A DNA stretch of 53,899 nucleotides from an uncultured Clostridia bacterium (GTDB lineage Bacteria > Bacillota > Clostridia > Lachnospirales > Lachnospiraceae). A model generated the notes under the pieces. The model made no database searches. It was given only the letters and a program-made list of their open reading frames with translations, and had not been told where the DNA came from. The position numbers were made by a program, and so were the translations under genes. Below are positions 8,756-16,284 of the stretch, one piece after another. The DNA lies in NCBI GenBank assembly GCA_946403295.1, contig CAMIZL010000015.1, positions 1 to 53,899 of the forward strand, given 5' to 3'. Each line of letters opens with the position of its first letter. Position 1 is the first letter of the stretch.

Positions 8756-9262
8756 TTACTTTGTAGTGCTCCCGAAGCCCCCGTTTCGAATGCCGTCCGC
8801 TTCGTCGTCAAACGTTATCCCGAACGGTGTGAAGACTCCCTGAATAAATCCTTTGCCGGCTTCTATCACAAGTGTCTTGTCACTCGAACCGTTAGTGATC
8901 TTCGCGATGATATGTCCTTCATTATCGGAATGATAGTAATCACAATCAATGACTCCGACCGTATTGTCAAGCCTCATGCCGAATTTGAATCCGAGACCGC
9001 TTCTGGGATAGAGCATGAGCACCCAGCCTTCGCTTATCTCGGCTCTTATGCCTGTCGGAACGCTTATCGACCTGCCGGGTTCAAGCGTAAGCTTAAGGGG
9101 TGCGAAAAAATCGTATCCCGCGCTGCCCGAAGTCGCTCTGGTCGGAAGATTTATCGATTCGTATGCACGCAGTGCCTCAGCCTCCGAAATTCCGAGTTTA
9201 TCGACAACAGATTCAACAAACTGTGCGGATGAGACCTTTTGAAACCGCGCCATCCTTTCCAT
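8756..9262 (-). CDS. dut: dUTP diphosphatase (dUTPase)
   Basis: Hydrolyses dUTP to dUMP, keeping uracil out of DNA. All five motifs of the trimeric family can be placed in order: AGYDFFAP, YPRSGLGFK, NTVGVIDCDYY, KGFIQGVFTPFG (in place of the usual AQ form) and RNGGFGSTTK. Motif 3 is followed by HSDNEGHI rather than the common GE form, so the protein is a divergent clostridial type. The start at 9262 (MERMARF) is chosen because GGGGG lies about 8 nt upstream; ATGs at 9286 and 9253 are less well placed. A good promoter lies just upstream, and ddh follows after 18 bp. Confidence 0.92.
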   Translation of the reverse strand: MERMARFQKVSSAQFVESVVDKLGISEAEALRAYESINLPTRATSGSAGYDFFAPLKLTLEPGRSISVPTGIRAEISEGWVLMLYPRSGLGFKFGMRLDNTVGVIDCDYYHSDNEGHIIAKITNGSSDKTLVIEAGKGFIQGVFTPFGITFDDEADGIRNGGFGSTTK

Positions 9263-9294
9263 GAAAATATCCCCCATACAGATCATCTAGAAAT

Positions 9295-9323
9295 ATCATA
9301 AACTTTTTCATATTGACTTACAA
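9295..9323 (-). promoter_or_regulatory. Promoter for dut-ddh
   Basis: TTGTAA (9318-9323), 17 nt, TATGAT (9295-9300) on the minus strand, about 33 bp upstream of the chosen dut start. Confidence 0.65.
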
Positions 9324-9388
9324 GGTTTTTCTCACTCTCATCCGGATTTTTTTATTTATCACGGCCTGAGATGTCATCACGCCAAGAA

Positions 9389-9416
9389 CACCGCCGGTTC
9401 GCAAGAACCGGCGGTG
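9389..9416 (-). terminator. Hairpin terminator after the sigma/anti-sigma pair
   Basis: Perfect 12-bp GC-rich stem CACCGCCGGTTC/GAACCGGCGGTG with a GCAA loop, 18 bp beyond the anti-sigma stop. The following minus-strand bases TTCTTGG give only a short U-rich tract. It may also insulate the dut promoter. Confidence 0.6.
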
Positions 9417-9434
9417 CCGTGACTTTTTATGATC

Positions 9435-10742
9435 TTATTGTGATACTATCTCACGCAGGCTCTGCGCAAGCGCCTCTCCGTCCGTTATCTCGTATGTGGT
9501 CACCAAATCAAACGCGAAGTCGTAGATAATGCATTTGTCTTTGTAAACCTGGATACAAACATCAAGATCCGCTTCGGTATCCTGATCATATACTACGATC
9601 AGTGCGGCCTCTTCTCCAAGTGCCTCATCCGACGCATCCTCAACATCAACCCAGTAAGGAGCTTTTTTAGGGTCGTATTCAAATTCGGGTACCATCTCTC
9701 CGCCTATTTCGACAGAATCGATAACCTCTTTTGCGTCATCCGAAGGAAGACCTTTCGTTTCTTCGAGCTTCTTTTGAGACTCGGCCAGTGCTGATGCAAG
9801 CTGTGCGGGATCGTTGATATCGAAATCCTCTTCCTGCATATCTGCAGCCGCTTCTTCCGCACCGACGGTTCCCGTTATCAACATTCCTCCTGCTCCTCCT
9901 GATCCTCCATTTCCCGGTATTCCTCCCTGAACAACTACTCCCGCAGTTCCTTCGCGCGCCGGTTCATCACTTGCTTCGACCGTTTCTTCACTTTCCGCGT
10001 ACATTGAAAACGATACTACGGGCTCGCCCTGTGATGCGCCGTTCACGGCATCAAGGATCGGCTTATAATACTCTTTGTCATAAACCATAAATACGTTGTC
10101 GAGCAGCTGTGAGGCGTTCTTCTGCGTTGCGAGGGGATAATCTTCTTCATCTTCGAAATAATACCTTCCGTCAGAAGCGGGTGCTGTCATACGGACCTCG
10201 GAATCCTCTATCGATCTGAAATCAGCCTCATATTCTACGGCATCGTTGGTGACTGAGCCATAACCGCCCACCTTGTATTCCGGAGTCGCTGTGGTCGCCG
10301 ACTCGGATGTCTCATAAGCATTTCTTTCTATACTTGATGACAAATACGTATCCTCTTTACTCGAGAAGAGCGTACCGTTGCTGATGAACACGAACGTAGC
10401 GATCACTGCCGCGAGTCCTGCGATCGCGCCGACTATGGCGATCACATTTCCTTTTGTGATGAAGGGTTTCTTTCTGCCCCTCGCCGGTTGCACAGCGTTC
10501 TCCTCAACGGGAGCCTCGTTCAGTTCATTCATCAATGCGTACGAAACATTACTCTCTTCGGTCGCCCCGGCCATGCTCTCGTCATAAGAAGCTCTGATCT
10601 CCTCCTTCATCGGAGCGGCTTCTTCTATTGCCTTCATGGTAGAGGCGATAAGCTCTTCGTCTACAGTGAGGCCGTCGAGGTCACTGTCGCCGTTAAGCGC
10701 ATTTTTCAATAATTCATCAAAATCTTTGTCAAAATTATCCAT
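9435..10742 (-). CDS. Putative membrane anti-sigma factor (no named family recognised)
   Basis: A 435-residue protein with a cytoplasmic acidic N-terminus (about 90 residues), a basic RGRKK stop-transfer signal, one membrane segment at about residues 99-121 and a large outer domain of more than 300 residues. The outer part holds a Gly-rich stretch (IPGNGGSGGAGG) and ends in a compact hydrophobic segment. I infer an anti-sigma role from context: the start codon lies 2 bp after the stop of the ECF sigma gene, with GGGAGG inside that gene's end, so translation is coupled. No zinc-binding HxxxCxxC motif is visible, so it is not a typical ZAS protein. The outer domain may sense an envelope signal. 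Confidence 0.6.
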   Translation of the reverse strand: MDNFDKDFDELLKNALNGDSDLDGLTVDEELIASTMKAIEEAAPMKEEIRASYDESMAGATEESNVSYALMNELNEAPVEENAVQPARGRKKPFITKGNVIAIVGAIAGLAAVIATFVFISNGTLFSSKEDTYLSSSIERNAYETSESATTATPEYKVGGYGSVTNDAVEYEADFRSIEDSEVRMTAPASDGRYYFEDEEDYPLATQKNASQLLDNVFMVYDKEYYKPILDAVNGASQGEPVVSFSMYAESEETVEASDEPAREGTAGVVVQGGIPGNGGSGGAGGMLITGTVGAEEAAADMQEEDFDINDPAQLASALAESQKKLEETKGLPSDDAKEVIDSVEIGGEMVPEFEYDPKKAPYWVDVEDASDEALGEEAALIVVYDQDTEADLDVCIQVYKDKCIIYDFAFDLVTTYEITDGEALAQSLREIVSQ

Positions 10743-10744
10743 GA

Positions 10745-11263
10745 CTACAGCCTCCCTTCCAACTTAGATTTTAATACTTCCCTTGCACGGGACAGTCGGC
10801 TCTTTATCGTACCTTCGGGCACACCAAGCGCAGCCGATGTGTCGGCAACACTCATTTCGCGGAAATAAACACACAAAACAACTTCACGATAATTTTCGGG
10901 CAACGAATTAACGGCTCGCCTGATTTGCTCATCGCGATCCTCGTTCTCGATCTGCTCATAGTCGTCTTCAACCCTCAGACTATCTTCTTCGACCTGCGTC
11001 ATAGGGACAACCTTTTTCTGGTACGCGCTCTTAAGATAATCCTTGCAGACATTGACCGTGATCCTTATGAGCCATGTCTTGATCGAGCTTTCGCCCCTGA
11101 ATTTATCAAGGTTGTAATTGGCTTTTATAAATGTTTCCTGGAATAAATCCTTCGCAGCCTCCCTGTCCCTGACGAAGGAATATGCCGTTTTGAGGACATC
11201 GTTGCCGTATTCGCGCATAAGCGTTTCGATGTCATAAACGGTATTCTCCGTCTCTTCAACCAT
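10745..11263 (-). CDS. ECF RNA polymerase sigma factor
   Basis: A 172-residue sigma-70 family protein with only regions 2 and 4. Region 2 includes AKDLFQETFIKANYNLDKF and SSIKTWLIRITVNVCKDYLK; region 4 includes LPENYREVVLCVYF and the helix-turn-helix VPEGTIKSRLSRAREVLKSKL. The start at 11263 has GGGGG about 8 nt upstream. The gene is translationally coupled to the downstream membrane protein, the classic ECF/anti-sigma arrangement, and follows the M18 aminopeptidase by 29 bp on the same strand. No autoregulated promoter could be recognised without knowing the group-specific consensus. Confidence 0.92.
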   Translation of the reverse strand: MVEETENTVYDIETLMREYGNDVLKTAYSFVRDREAAKDLFQETFIKANYNLDKFRGESSIKTWLIRITVNVCKDYLKSAYQKKVVPMTQVEEDSLRVEDDYEQIENEDRDEQIRRAVNSLPENYREVVLCVYFREMSVADTSAALGVPEGTIKSRLSRAREVLKSKLEGRL

Positions 11264-11292
11264 TAGACGATCCCCCTTCCTTTTAGGTTCCC

Positions 11293-12717
11293 TTAAATTT
11301 CAGACAAAAATGCTTCGTAACCTCTTTCCGTCTCATAGATGTCTGCTTTGCTTGCAACCTCCCAGGGTGCATGCATGTTGTGGAGTGCGACACCGCTGTC
11401 GATGACTTCCATTCCGTACTCAGCCATGATGTAGGCGATCGTTCCGCCTCCGCCGAGGTCAACCTTACCGAGCTCCGCCATCTGGTAAGAAACATTGTGC
11501 TTATCAAGCGCGGCACGAAGCTGTGCGATGAATTCGGGATTTGCGTCGTTCGAGCCCGACTTTCCTCTTGATCCCGTAAATTTGCTGAACGCCATGCCCT
11601 TTCCGAAATATGCGCAATTCTTCTTCTCCATAACGGAGGGATAATTCGGGTCGTATGCGGCATTTACATCGGACGAGAGCATATGCGACGAAGCGAGTGC
11701 GCGTCTGAGATCGAGCTCGTTGTAGCATCCGAGTCTGTCCATAAGCTCAGCGACAGTATTCTCGAAAAATCTCGAAGTCATGCCGGTAGCTCCGACACTG
11801 CCGATCTCTTCTTTGTCAACGAGGATGCAGACTGCCGTTCTGTCCACATCAGGCACTTTAAAGAAGGCCTGTGCCGACGTATATGCGCAAACCCTGTCGT
11901 CCTGCCCGTAACCGATGATCATGCTCGAATCGATTCCGTAATGTCTTGCGCGACCCGCGGGAACGATCTCAAGTTCGGCCGACATAAAGTCGTCTTCTTC
12001 GAAGCCGTACTTGCTCTTTAATATCTTAAGGATCCCCGCCTTAACGGCATCCTTCTCTTCTCCCTTCAAAGGAATGCTTCCGACAAGGACATTGAGATCC
12101 TCGCCCTCGACAACCTTGGGCGCATCCTTCTTCATCTGCTCCTGGGCGAGGTGGATGAGAAGATCCGAGATTCCGACAACGGGATCCGCGGGATCCTCGC
12201 CGATAACGATCTTCACCACGCTGCCGTCCTTTTTGCAAACGACTCCGTGAATAGCCATGGGAAGCGTAACCCACTGGTACTTCTTGATCCCGCCGTAGTA
12301 ATGCGTGTCGAGGAGCGCAAGCTCTGTGTCCTCGTAAAGCGGGTTCTGCTTAACGTCAAGTCTCGGTGAATCGATATGCGCGCCGAGTATCTTGAATCCT
12401 TCTTTGATGGGCTTTTTGCCCACATTAAAGAGGATCACTGCCTTGCCCTTGTTGACGCGGTACACCTTGTCGCCGGGTTTAAGCTTCTTTACGGTATCAA
12501 GATCTTTATATCCATGTGCGCGTGCCTCTTTCACGATCTCTTCCGTACATTCGCGCTCCGTCTTGCAGTCGGAGATAAAGTCTATATAACCCTCGCAGAG
12601 CTCATCGAGCTTCTTCCTGTCTGCGGCGTTATATTTAAGCCACGCGTTCTTTTTTTCCTTATTCTTTCCGTTCTCCTTTTTTGATGTGGCAGGTTTGCTG
12701 CCGGCTTTTGTTGCCAT
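11293..12717 (-). CDS. M18-family aminopeptidase
   Basis: Cytoplasmic dizinc aminopeptidase. Metal and catalytic motifs are present in order: GAHIDSPR (His and catalytic Asp), GYGQDDRVCAY (bridging Asp), LVDKEEIGSVGATG (Glu pair), SSDVNAAYDP and a final GGGGTIAYIMAEYG with a late NMHAPWEV His. The start is set at 12717 (MATKAGSKPA), where AGGAGG precedes the ATG. The longer open frame upstream runs into the preceding kinase gene and lacks a ribosome site. The first 25 residues are Lys-rich and low in complexity, as in other clostridial members. It lies between the hybrid kinase and the ECF sigma gene, all on the minus strand. Confidence 0.93.
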   Translation of the reverse strand: MATKAGSKPATSKKENGKNKEKKNAWLKYNAADRKKLDELCEGYIDFISDCKTERECTEEIVKEARAHGYKDLDTVKKLKPGDKVYRVNKGKAVILFNVGKKPIKEGFKILGAHIDSPRLDVKQNPLYEDTELALLDTHYYGGIKKYQWVTLPMAIHGVVCKKDGSVVKIVIGEDPADPVVGISDLLIHLAQEQMKKDAPKVVEGEDLNVLVGSIPLKGEEKDAVKAGILKILKSKYGFEEDDFMSAELEIVPAGRARHYGIDSSMIIGYGQDDRVCAYTSAQAFFKVPDVDRTAVCILVDKEEIGSVGATGMTSRFFENTVAELMDRLGCYNELDLRRALASSHMLSSDVNAAYDPNYPSVMEKKNCAYFGKGMAFSKFTGSRGKSGSNDANPEFIAQLRAALDKHNVSYQMAELGKVDLGGGGTIAYIMAEYGMEVIDSGVALHNMHAPWEVASKADIYETERGYEAFLSEI

Positions 12718-12763
12718 ATCTATCCTCCTTTTACTTATGTTTATATCCCCATCCCCGGTCCCG

Positions 12764-14557
12764 TTACTTTTCAAGGATATCAAGGACCTCATCCAAACAG
12801 TTTGCAACATCCGTATAGCTGTAGTCAAGCATATGTTGCTCCGCGCCGTGGATCAGTTCCATGACTTTGGGATCCGGATACGAAAATTGGGCAAGTGTAA
12901 AGAACAATTCTTCCACCTCGTCGAGCTGGTACTCGTCGAGATATCCCCGAAGTTCGTGAATAATGCTTATGAGATCTTCCTTTCCTATCTCGCCCATGAT
13001 CGATTCCTTGGGCTCTGTTGAAAGAACGGTCTTTATCGAGGAAAGAAGTTTTTCGAAATATTCGCTCAAAACTCCCGTTTCCTTTTCGATTATGTTGTAG
13101 ACTCCCTGTTTTGCCGCCTTCTCAAGCTCTCTCGATTTTGTCGCGAGCCAGTCGGCACCTATAACACGCGCAACGCCCAGAATACCGTGCATTGCAACGA
13201 TATAATTCTTATAGTCATGCGTTTCGATATAATGGCTGAGGAGCTTGCCTTTTGTATCGCTGCTCCGGCAAAGGGTAAGAAGTACTTCTTTGTATTCGTC
13301 CTCATCTCCGTTAAAGTTCGCAAGCGCCCCCTTTGTGTTGAGCCCGAGATTTTCGAGCGCTTCGAGCCCGCTGCCCGTATATTCTGTCTTGCTCACGATA
13401 TTGATCTTTTCGGCGGGAACATATTTTTTAAGGAAGTCCTTTTGGTCTTCCGCGGACGATCCGGGATCAAACGCATCTCCGAAGCCTTCCGTCTTTGCTC
13501 CGAAAGCTTCGATCGCAAAGTCCTCCGCTCCTTCAAGCGCTTCAAGCGACCTCTTGACCGTGAGGGCATCCGAATCCTTTATCTTGCTTCCCAAGAGCAC
13601 AACATCATACTTAATGATCCCGCAAAGTTCGACAGCCTGCTCACCGTCCTGAACTATATCCACATCTATATGATATTTCTTAAATACGGGGATGACAGAT
13701 CTTGTAGCGGCCGCGTCCTCGTCGACAACGAGGATCCTTGCCGTGGGTGCGGCAAACACCTCTGTCCCTGTTTCGTCTTCTTTCGGCTCGTCCTCGGCGA
13801 TCTCGTAATCGACATTCATGCCGGTTCCGACCGTCTTTTGGGCTATAAGCAGCGAAAGCACGTTTGAACCCGTGCGGGAGCTTATGGCTGTGAGCTTTCC
13901 GCCCATCATGGCCGCGAGGTTCTTCACAATGAAGACCCTGACCGCATTGCCGTCCGATGTTGCTATATTGTCTTTTTGATCTATGGTTTCTCCCGAAACG
14001 ATCTTGACTATCTCTTCGGGAAGCTCTCTGTCCGAACCGTCGACAATGTCAAATTTCACGAAACAGGTGCCGGGGCCGCCTTTCATGATCCTGACTCCGA
14101 ACTTCATCTTTCCGGTTGATGTGAGCGCAAGCGCATTTGACACAAGTTTCTCAACCATCAGCCTGATCCTCTCGCGGTCTCCGATAAGCCTGTACGGAAG
14201 CGCCCCGTCGAGGTGCATATCAACGTCAATGCCGGCCGCAAGGGCACGTCCTTCAAGACTGCTTCTGATCTCTACAAGAAGCTCCTCCGTTTTGTATTCG
14301 ACTTCGTTGATCGTCAGGTCGCCGTTACTCATACTGACAAGGTCTATGATGTCCTCCGTTATCCCAAGCAGCATGTCGGCTGCCTGACGGATGTTGTTGA
14401 CGCTCTCGTGTACCTTCTTGCTGATATTCTCATGCGAAATAAGGTCCGCGCTTCCGAGTATCATGTTCATGGGTATGCGAACTTCATGACCAATGTTAGT
14501 AAGGAAGCCCGAGACGTCTATACGGGATATGTTCACGCTGTAAGGATTTTCTGCCAT
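12764..14557 (-). CDS. Degenerate hybrid histidine kinase (HisKA, HATPase, REC, HPt)
   Basis: A 597-residue soluble protein with the domain order of a phosphorelay hybrid kinase. HisKA keeps His24 in FLTNIGHEVRIPMNMILG. The ATPase region keeps a possible N-box Asn141, but the G1 box reads IVDGSDRELP with no DxGxG and no glycine-rich lid is visible. The receiver (about 272-390) keeps the acidic patch VVDEDA, yet the phosphoacceptor position is Gly323 (DVVLLGSK instead of DxxxxD). A C-terminal HPt-like region has AMHGILGVARVIGA with His457. I infer that the protein may work as a scaffold, phosphodonor or phosphoacceptor rather than an autokinase. It lies downstream of cheY, with a terminator between. 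Confidence 0.8.
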   Translation of the reverse strand: MAENPYSVNISRIDVSGFLTNIGHEVRIPMNMILGSADLISHENISKKVHESVNNIRQAADMLLGITEDIIDLVSMSNGDLTINEVEYKTEELLVEIRSSLEGRALAAGIDVDMHLDGALPYRLIGDRERIRLMVEKLVSNALALTSTGKMKFGVRIMKGGPGTCFVKFDIVDGSDRELPEEIVKIVSGETIDQKDNIATSDGNAVRVFIVKNLAAMMGGKLTAISSRTGSNVLSLLIAQKTVGTGMNVDYEIAEDEPKEDETGTEVFAAPTARILVVDEDAAATRSVIPVFKKYHIDVDIVQDGEQAVELCGIIKYDVVLLGSKIKDSDALTVKRSLEALEGAEDFAIEAFGAKTEGFGDAFDPGSSAEDQKDFLKKYVPAEKINIVSKTEYTGSGLEALENLGLNTKGALANFNGDEDEYKEVLLTLCRSSDTKGKLLSHYIETHDYKNYIVAMHGILGVARVIGADWLATKSRELEKAAKQGVYNIIEKETGVLSEYFEKLLSSIKTVLSTEPKESIMGEIGKEDLISIIHELRGYLDEYQLDEVEELFFTLAQFSYPDPKVMELIHGAEQHMLDYSYTDVANCLDEVLDILEK

Positions 14558-14655
14558 AAAGACCTCTTTTCTCTAGGTGATTCCGCTGAGGTACCTTACT
14601 ATTTTATCACATTAATGCAAATAAAGGAATATGAGGCTTCGCCTCCCTTATGCAA

Positions 14656-14688
14656 AGAGATCCCGGGCCTCTTCAGCCCGGGATCTCT
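14656..14688 (-). terminator. Terminator after cheY
   Basis: Perfect 13-bp stem AGAGATCCCGGGC/GCCCGGGATCTCT with a 7-nt loop, 22 bp past the cheY stop. The U-run on the minus strand is poor (TTGC), so it may stop transcription only partly and let some reach the kinase gene. Confidence 0.6.
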
Positions 14689-14710
14689 AGGAGATAATGA
14701 AAAAAATGTA

Positions 14711-15073
14711 TTATCCAATCACTTTCTTGATAGCCTCAATTACACGATCCGCCTGGAAGGGCTTAACGATAAAATCCTTCGCACCGGACTGAATGGATTC
14801 AATAACCATCGCCTGCTGGCCCATAGCCGAGCACATGATAGCAACAGCACCCGGATCCTGCTCTTTGATCTTCTTGAGCGCCTGAATTCCATCCATCTCG
14901 GGCATCGTGATATCAAGCATAACAAGGTCAGGCTTTGTTTCGGCATACTTACTTACAGCAACGGCGCCGTTTTCAGCTTCGCCGGCAATCTCGTAACCGT
15001 TCTTGGTCAGGATATCTTTGATCATCATCCTCATGAACGCTGCGTCATCACATACTAAAACTCTTTTCGCCAT
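14711..15073 (-). CDS. cheY: CheY-type response regulator
   Basis: Stand-alone 120-residue receiver. Key residues are present: the acidic pair in VLVCDDAAFMR, phosphoacceptor Asp in VMLDITMPEMDG, the Ser/Ala switch segment MCSAMGQ and Lys in FIVKPFQ. Sequence and length match clostridial CheY, which carries the phosphate signal from CheA to the flagellar switch. RBS AGGAG is about 8 nt upstream. It has its own strong promoter and a leader of about 130 nt. A chemoreceptor gene is about 30 kb away in the window; no CheA is present here. A role with the neighbouring degenerate hybrid kinase is an alternative. Confidence 0.9.
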   Translation of the reverse strand: MAKRVLVCDDAAFMRMMIKDILTKNGYEIAGEAENGAVAVSKYAETKPDLVMLDITMPEMDGIQALKKIKEQDPGAVAIMCSAMGQQAMVIESIQSGAKDFIVKPFQADRVIEAIKKVIG

Positions 15074-15209
15074 ATTATTTCTCCTCTTAAGAAGTAGTTT
15101 TTAACCGCTTCCGATTCTTCGACCAACACTTCAACGAAGTACCCGGCTTCTATTAAAAGATAATCACGGGACACGCCCGAAAATACGCCTTAGTAAATCA
15201 TCTGCTAAC

Positions 15210-15238
15210 AATATACCCTAGAATTTGTTATTTGTCAA
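15210..15238 (-). promoter_or_regulatory. Promoter of cheY
   Basis: TTGACA (15233-15238), 17 nt, TATATT (15210-15215) on the minus strand; near-consensus sigma-A element. The sequence between it and cheY shows no gene. Confidence 0.8.
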
Positions 15239-15325
15239 GTTTTGTTTTTAATTTCATAAAAAAAGAAAAGAAGGTAGTGTTTTTTCATGTATTCGTCAAT
15301 TCTTTACCCTTTTGTTATCTGTTTT

Positions 15326-16075
15326 CTACGCATTACGCAAAACAAAGTACAGTCTTTCGGTTGTTCTGACAGGTTCTTTTTTTGTAAACGCCTCATACAG
15401 GCAAACGGGCGTAAGCCCCGCTCTGCGCGCATGGTGCAGCACTTCACCGCTCGTATATCCGCGCTGTTCGTGCTCCTCCTCGATACGCTCGTACATCTCG
15501 TCACCGTCTCTTTCGATTTTATGATATATCGTGAGATACGAAGAATTCACAAACGTATTTTCATCATATTCGTTCTCCCAGATAAAACTGCCCTCGGGAC
15601 GATTTTCACAGACCGTCGAGTCTCCGAGCACATGGGAATAATAATATCTTGTATTGATATCAAAGATCATGACGCCGCCGGGATCGAGATAATTCTTCGC
15701 AAGCCTGAACACTTTATAAAGATCTTCGGGGTTCGTCAGATAATTCAGGCTGTCGCACACGCTCACGATCGCGGCTACCGTTCCGTACAATTCGAAACTA
15801 CGCATATCCTGAAGAAGATAAAGAATACTCTCGTCCTCTTCCTTTCCTTTCGCGATCCCGAGCATTTCGGGAGACATGTCGATCCCGATCATGTCATAAC
15901 CCGCATCCCTCAAAAGACGCGTCATCCGGCCCGTTCCGCAGCCGAGCTCCGCAACGATACCGTCCTTTACGCCCTGGGCGCGCAGAAGCGATATCAGATA
16001 TCTGCTCCACTTCTTATAAGGTATATTGTCCATGAACATATCATAGACTTGGGCAAAGCCGCTGTATTCACGCAT
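15326..16075 (-). CDS. Class I SAM-dependent methyltransferase
   Basis: A 249-residue protein with Rossmann motif I IVAELGCGTGRMTRLL, motif II YDMIGIDMSPEMLGIA, and a post-motif region DSLNYLTNPEDL that resembles the Methyltransf_25 group. The substrate cannot be told from sequence. The start at 16075 (MREYSGFAQVYD) has AAAGGAA upstream; the longer open frame from 16150 has no ribosome site. Related proteins are common beside housekeeping genes in Firmicutes. It lies about 200 bp downstream of addA, with AT-rich sequence between and no sure promoter. Confidence 0.85.
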   Translation of the reverse strand: MREYSGFAQVYDMFMDNIPYKKWSRYLISLLRAQGVKDGIVAELGCGTGRMTRLLRDAGYDMIGIDMSPEMLGIAKGKEEDESILYLLQDMRSFELYGTVAAIVSVCDSLNYLTNPEDLYKVFRLAKNYLDPGGVMIFDINTRYYYSHVLGDSTVCENRPEGSFIWENEYDENTFVNSSYLTIYHKIERDGDEMYERIEEEHEQRGYTSGEVLHHARRAGLTPVCLYEAFTKKEPVRTTERLYFVLRNA

Positions 16076-16256
16076 GATTCGTTCCTTTTTTGTATATATT
16101 CTCTTACGCCTTCGGTTGGGCAGCGAGCATTCCGGAATAATGCTACCCATAACAGGCTATGTACATATTAAAAATTTTACAGTATCCGGTTTTACAATTC
16201 GGATATGGTAAAGCAGTAGCTGTATATTCATTCACCTCTACGGGAAATATACATGT

Positions 16257-16284
16257 ATTATAACTCTATAAATTATAACTCTAT
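16257..16284. repeat. 15-bp tandem duplication at the end of addA
   Basis: ATTATAACTCTAT occurs at 16257-16269 and again at 16272-16284. The second copy contains the addA stop codon and last codons; the first lies just beyond the stop. It looks like a local duplication of the gene end. Confidence 0.75.
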
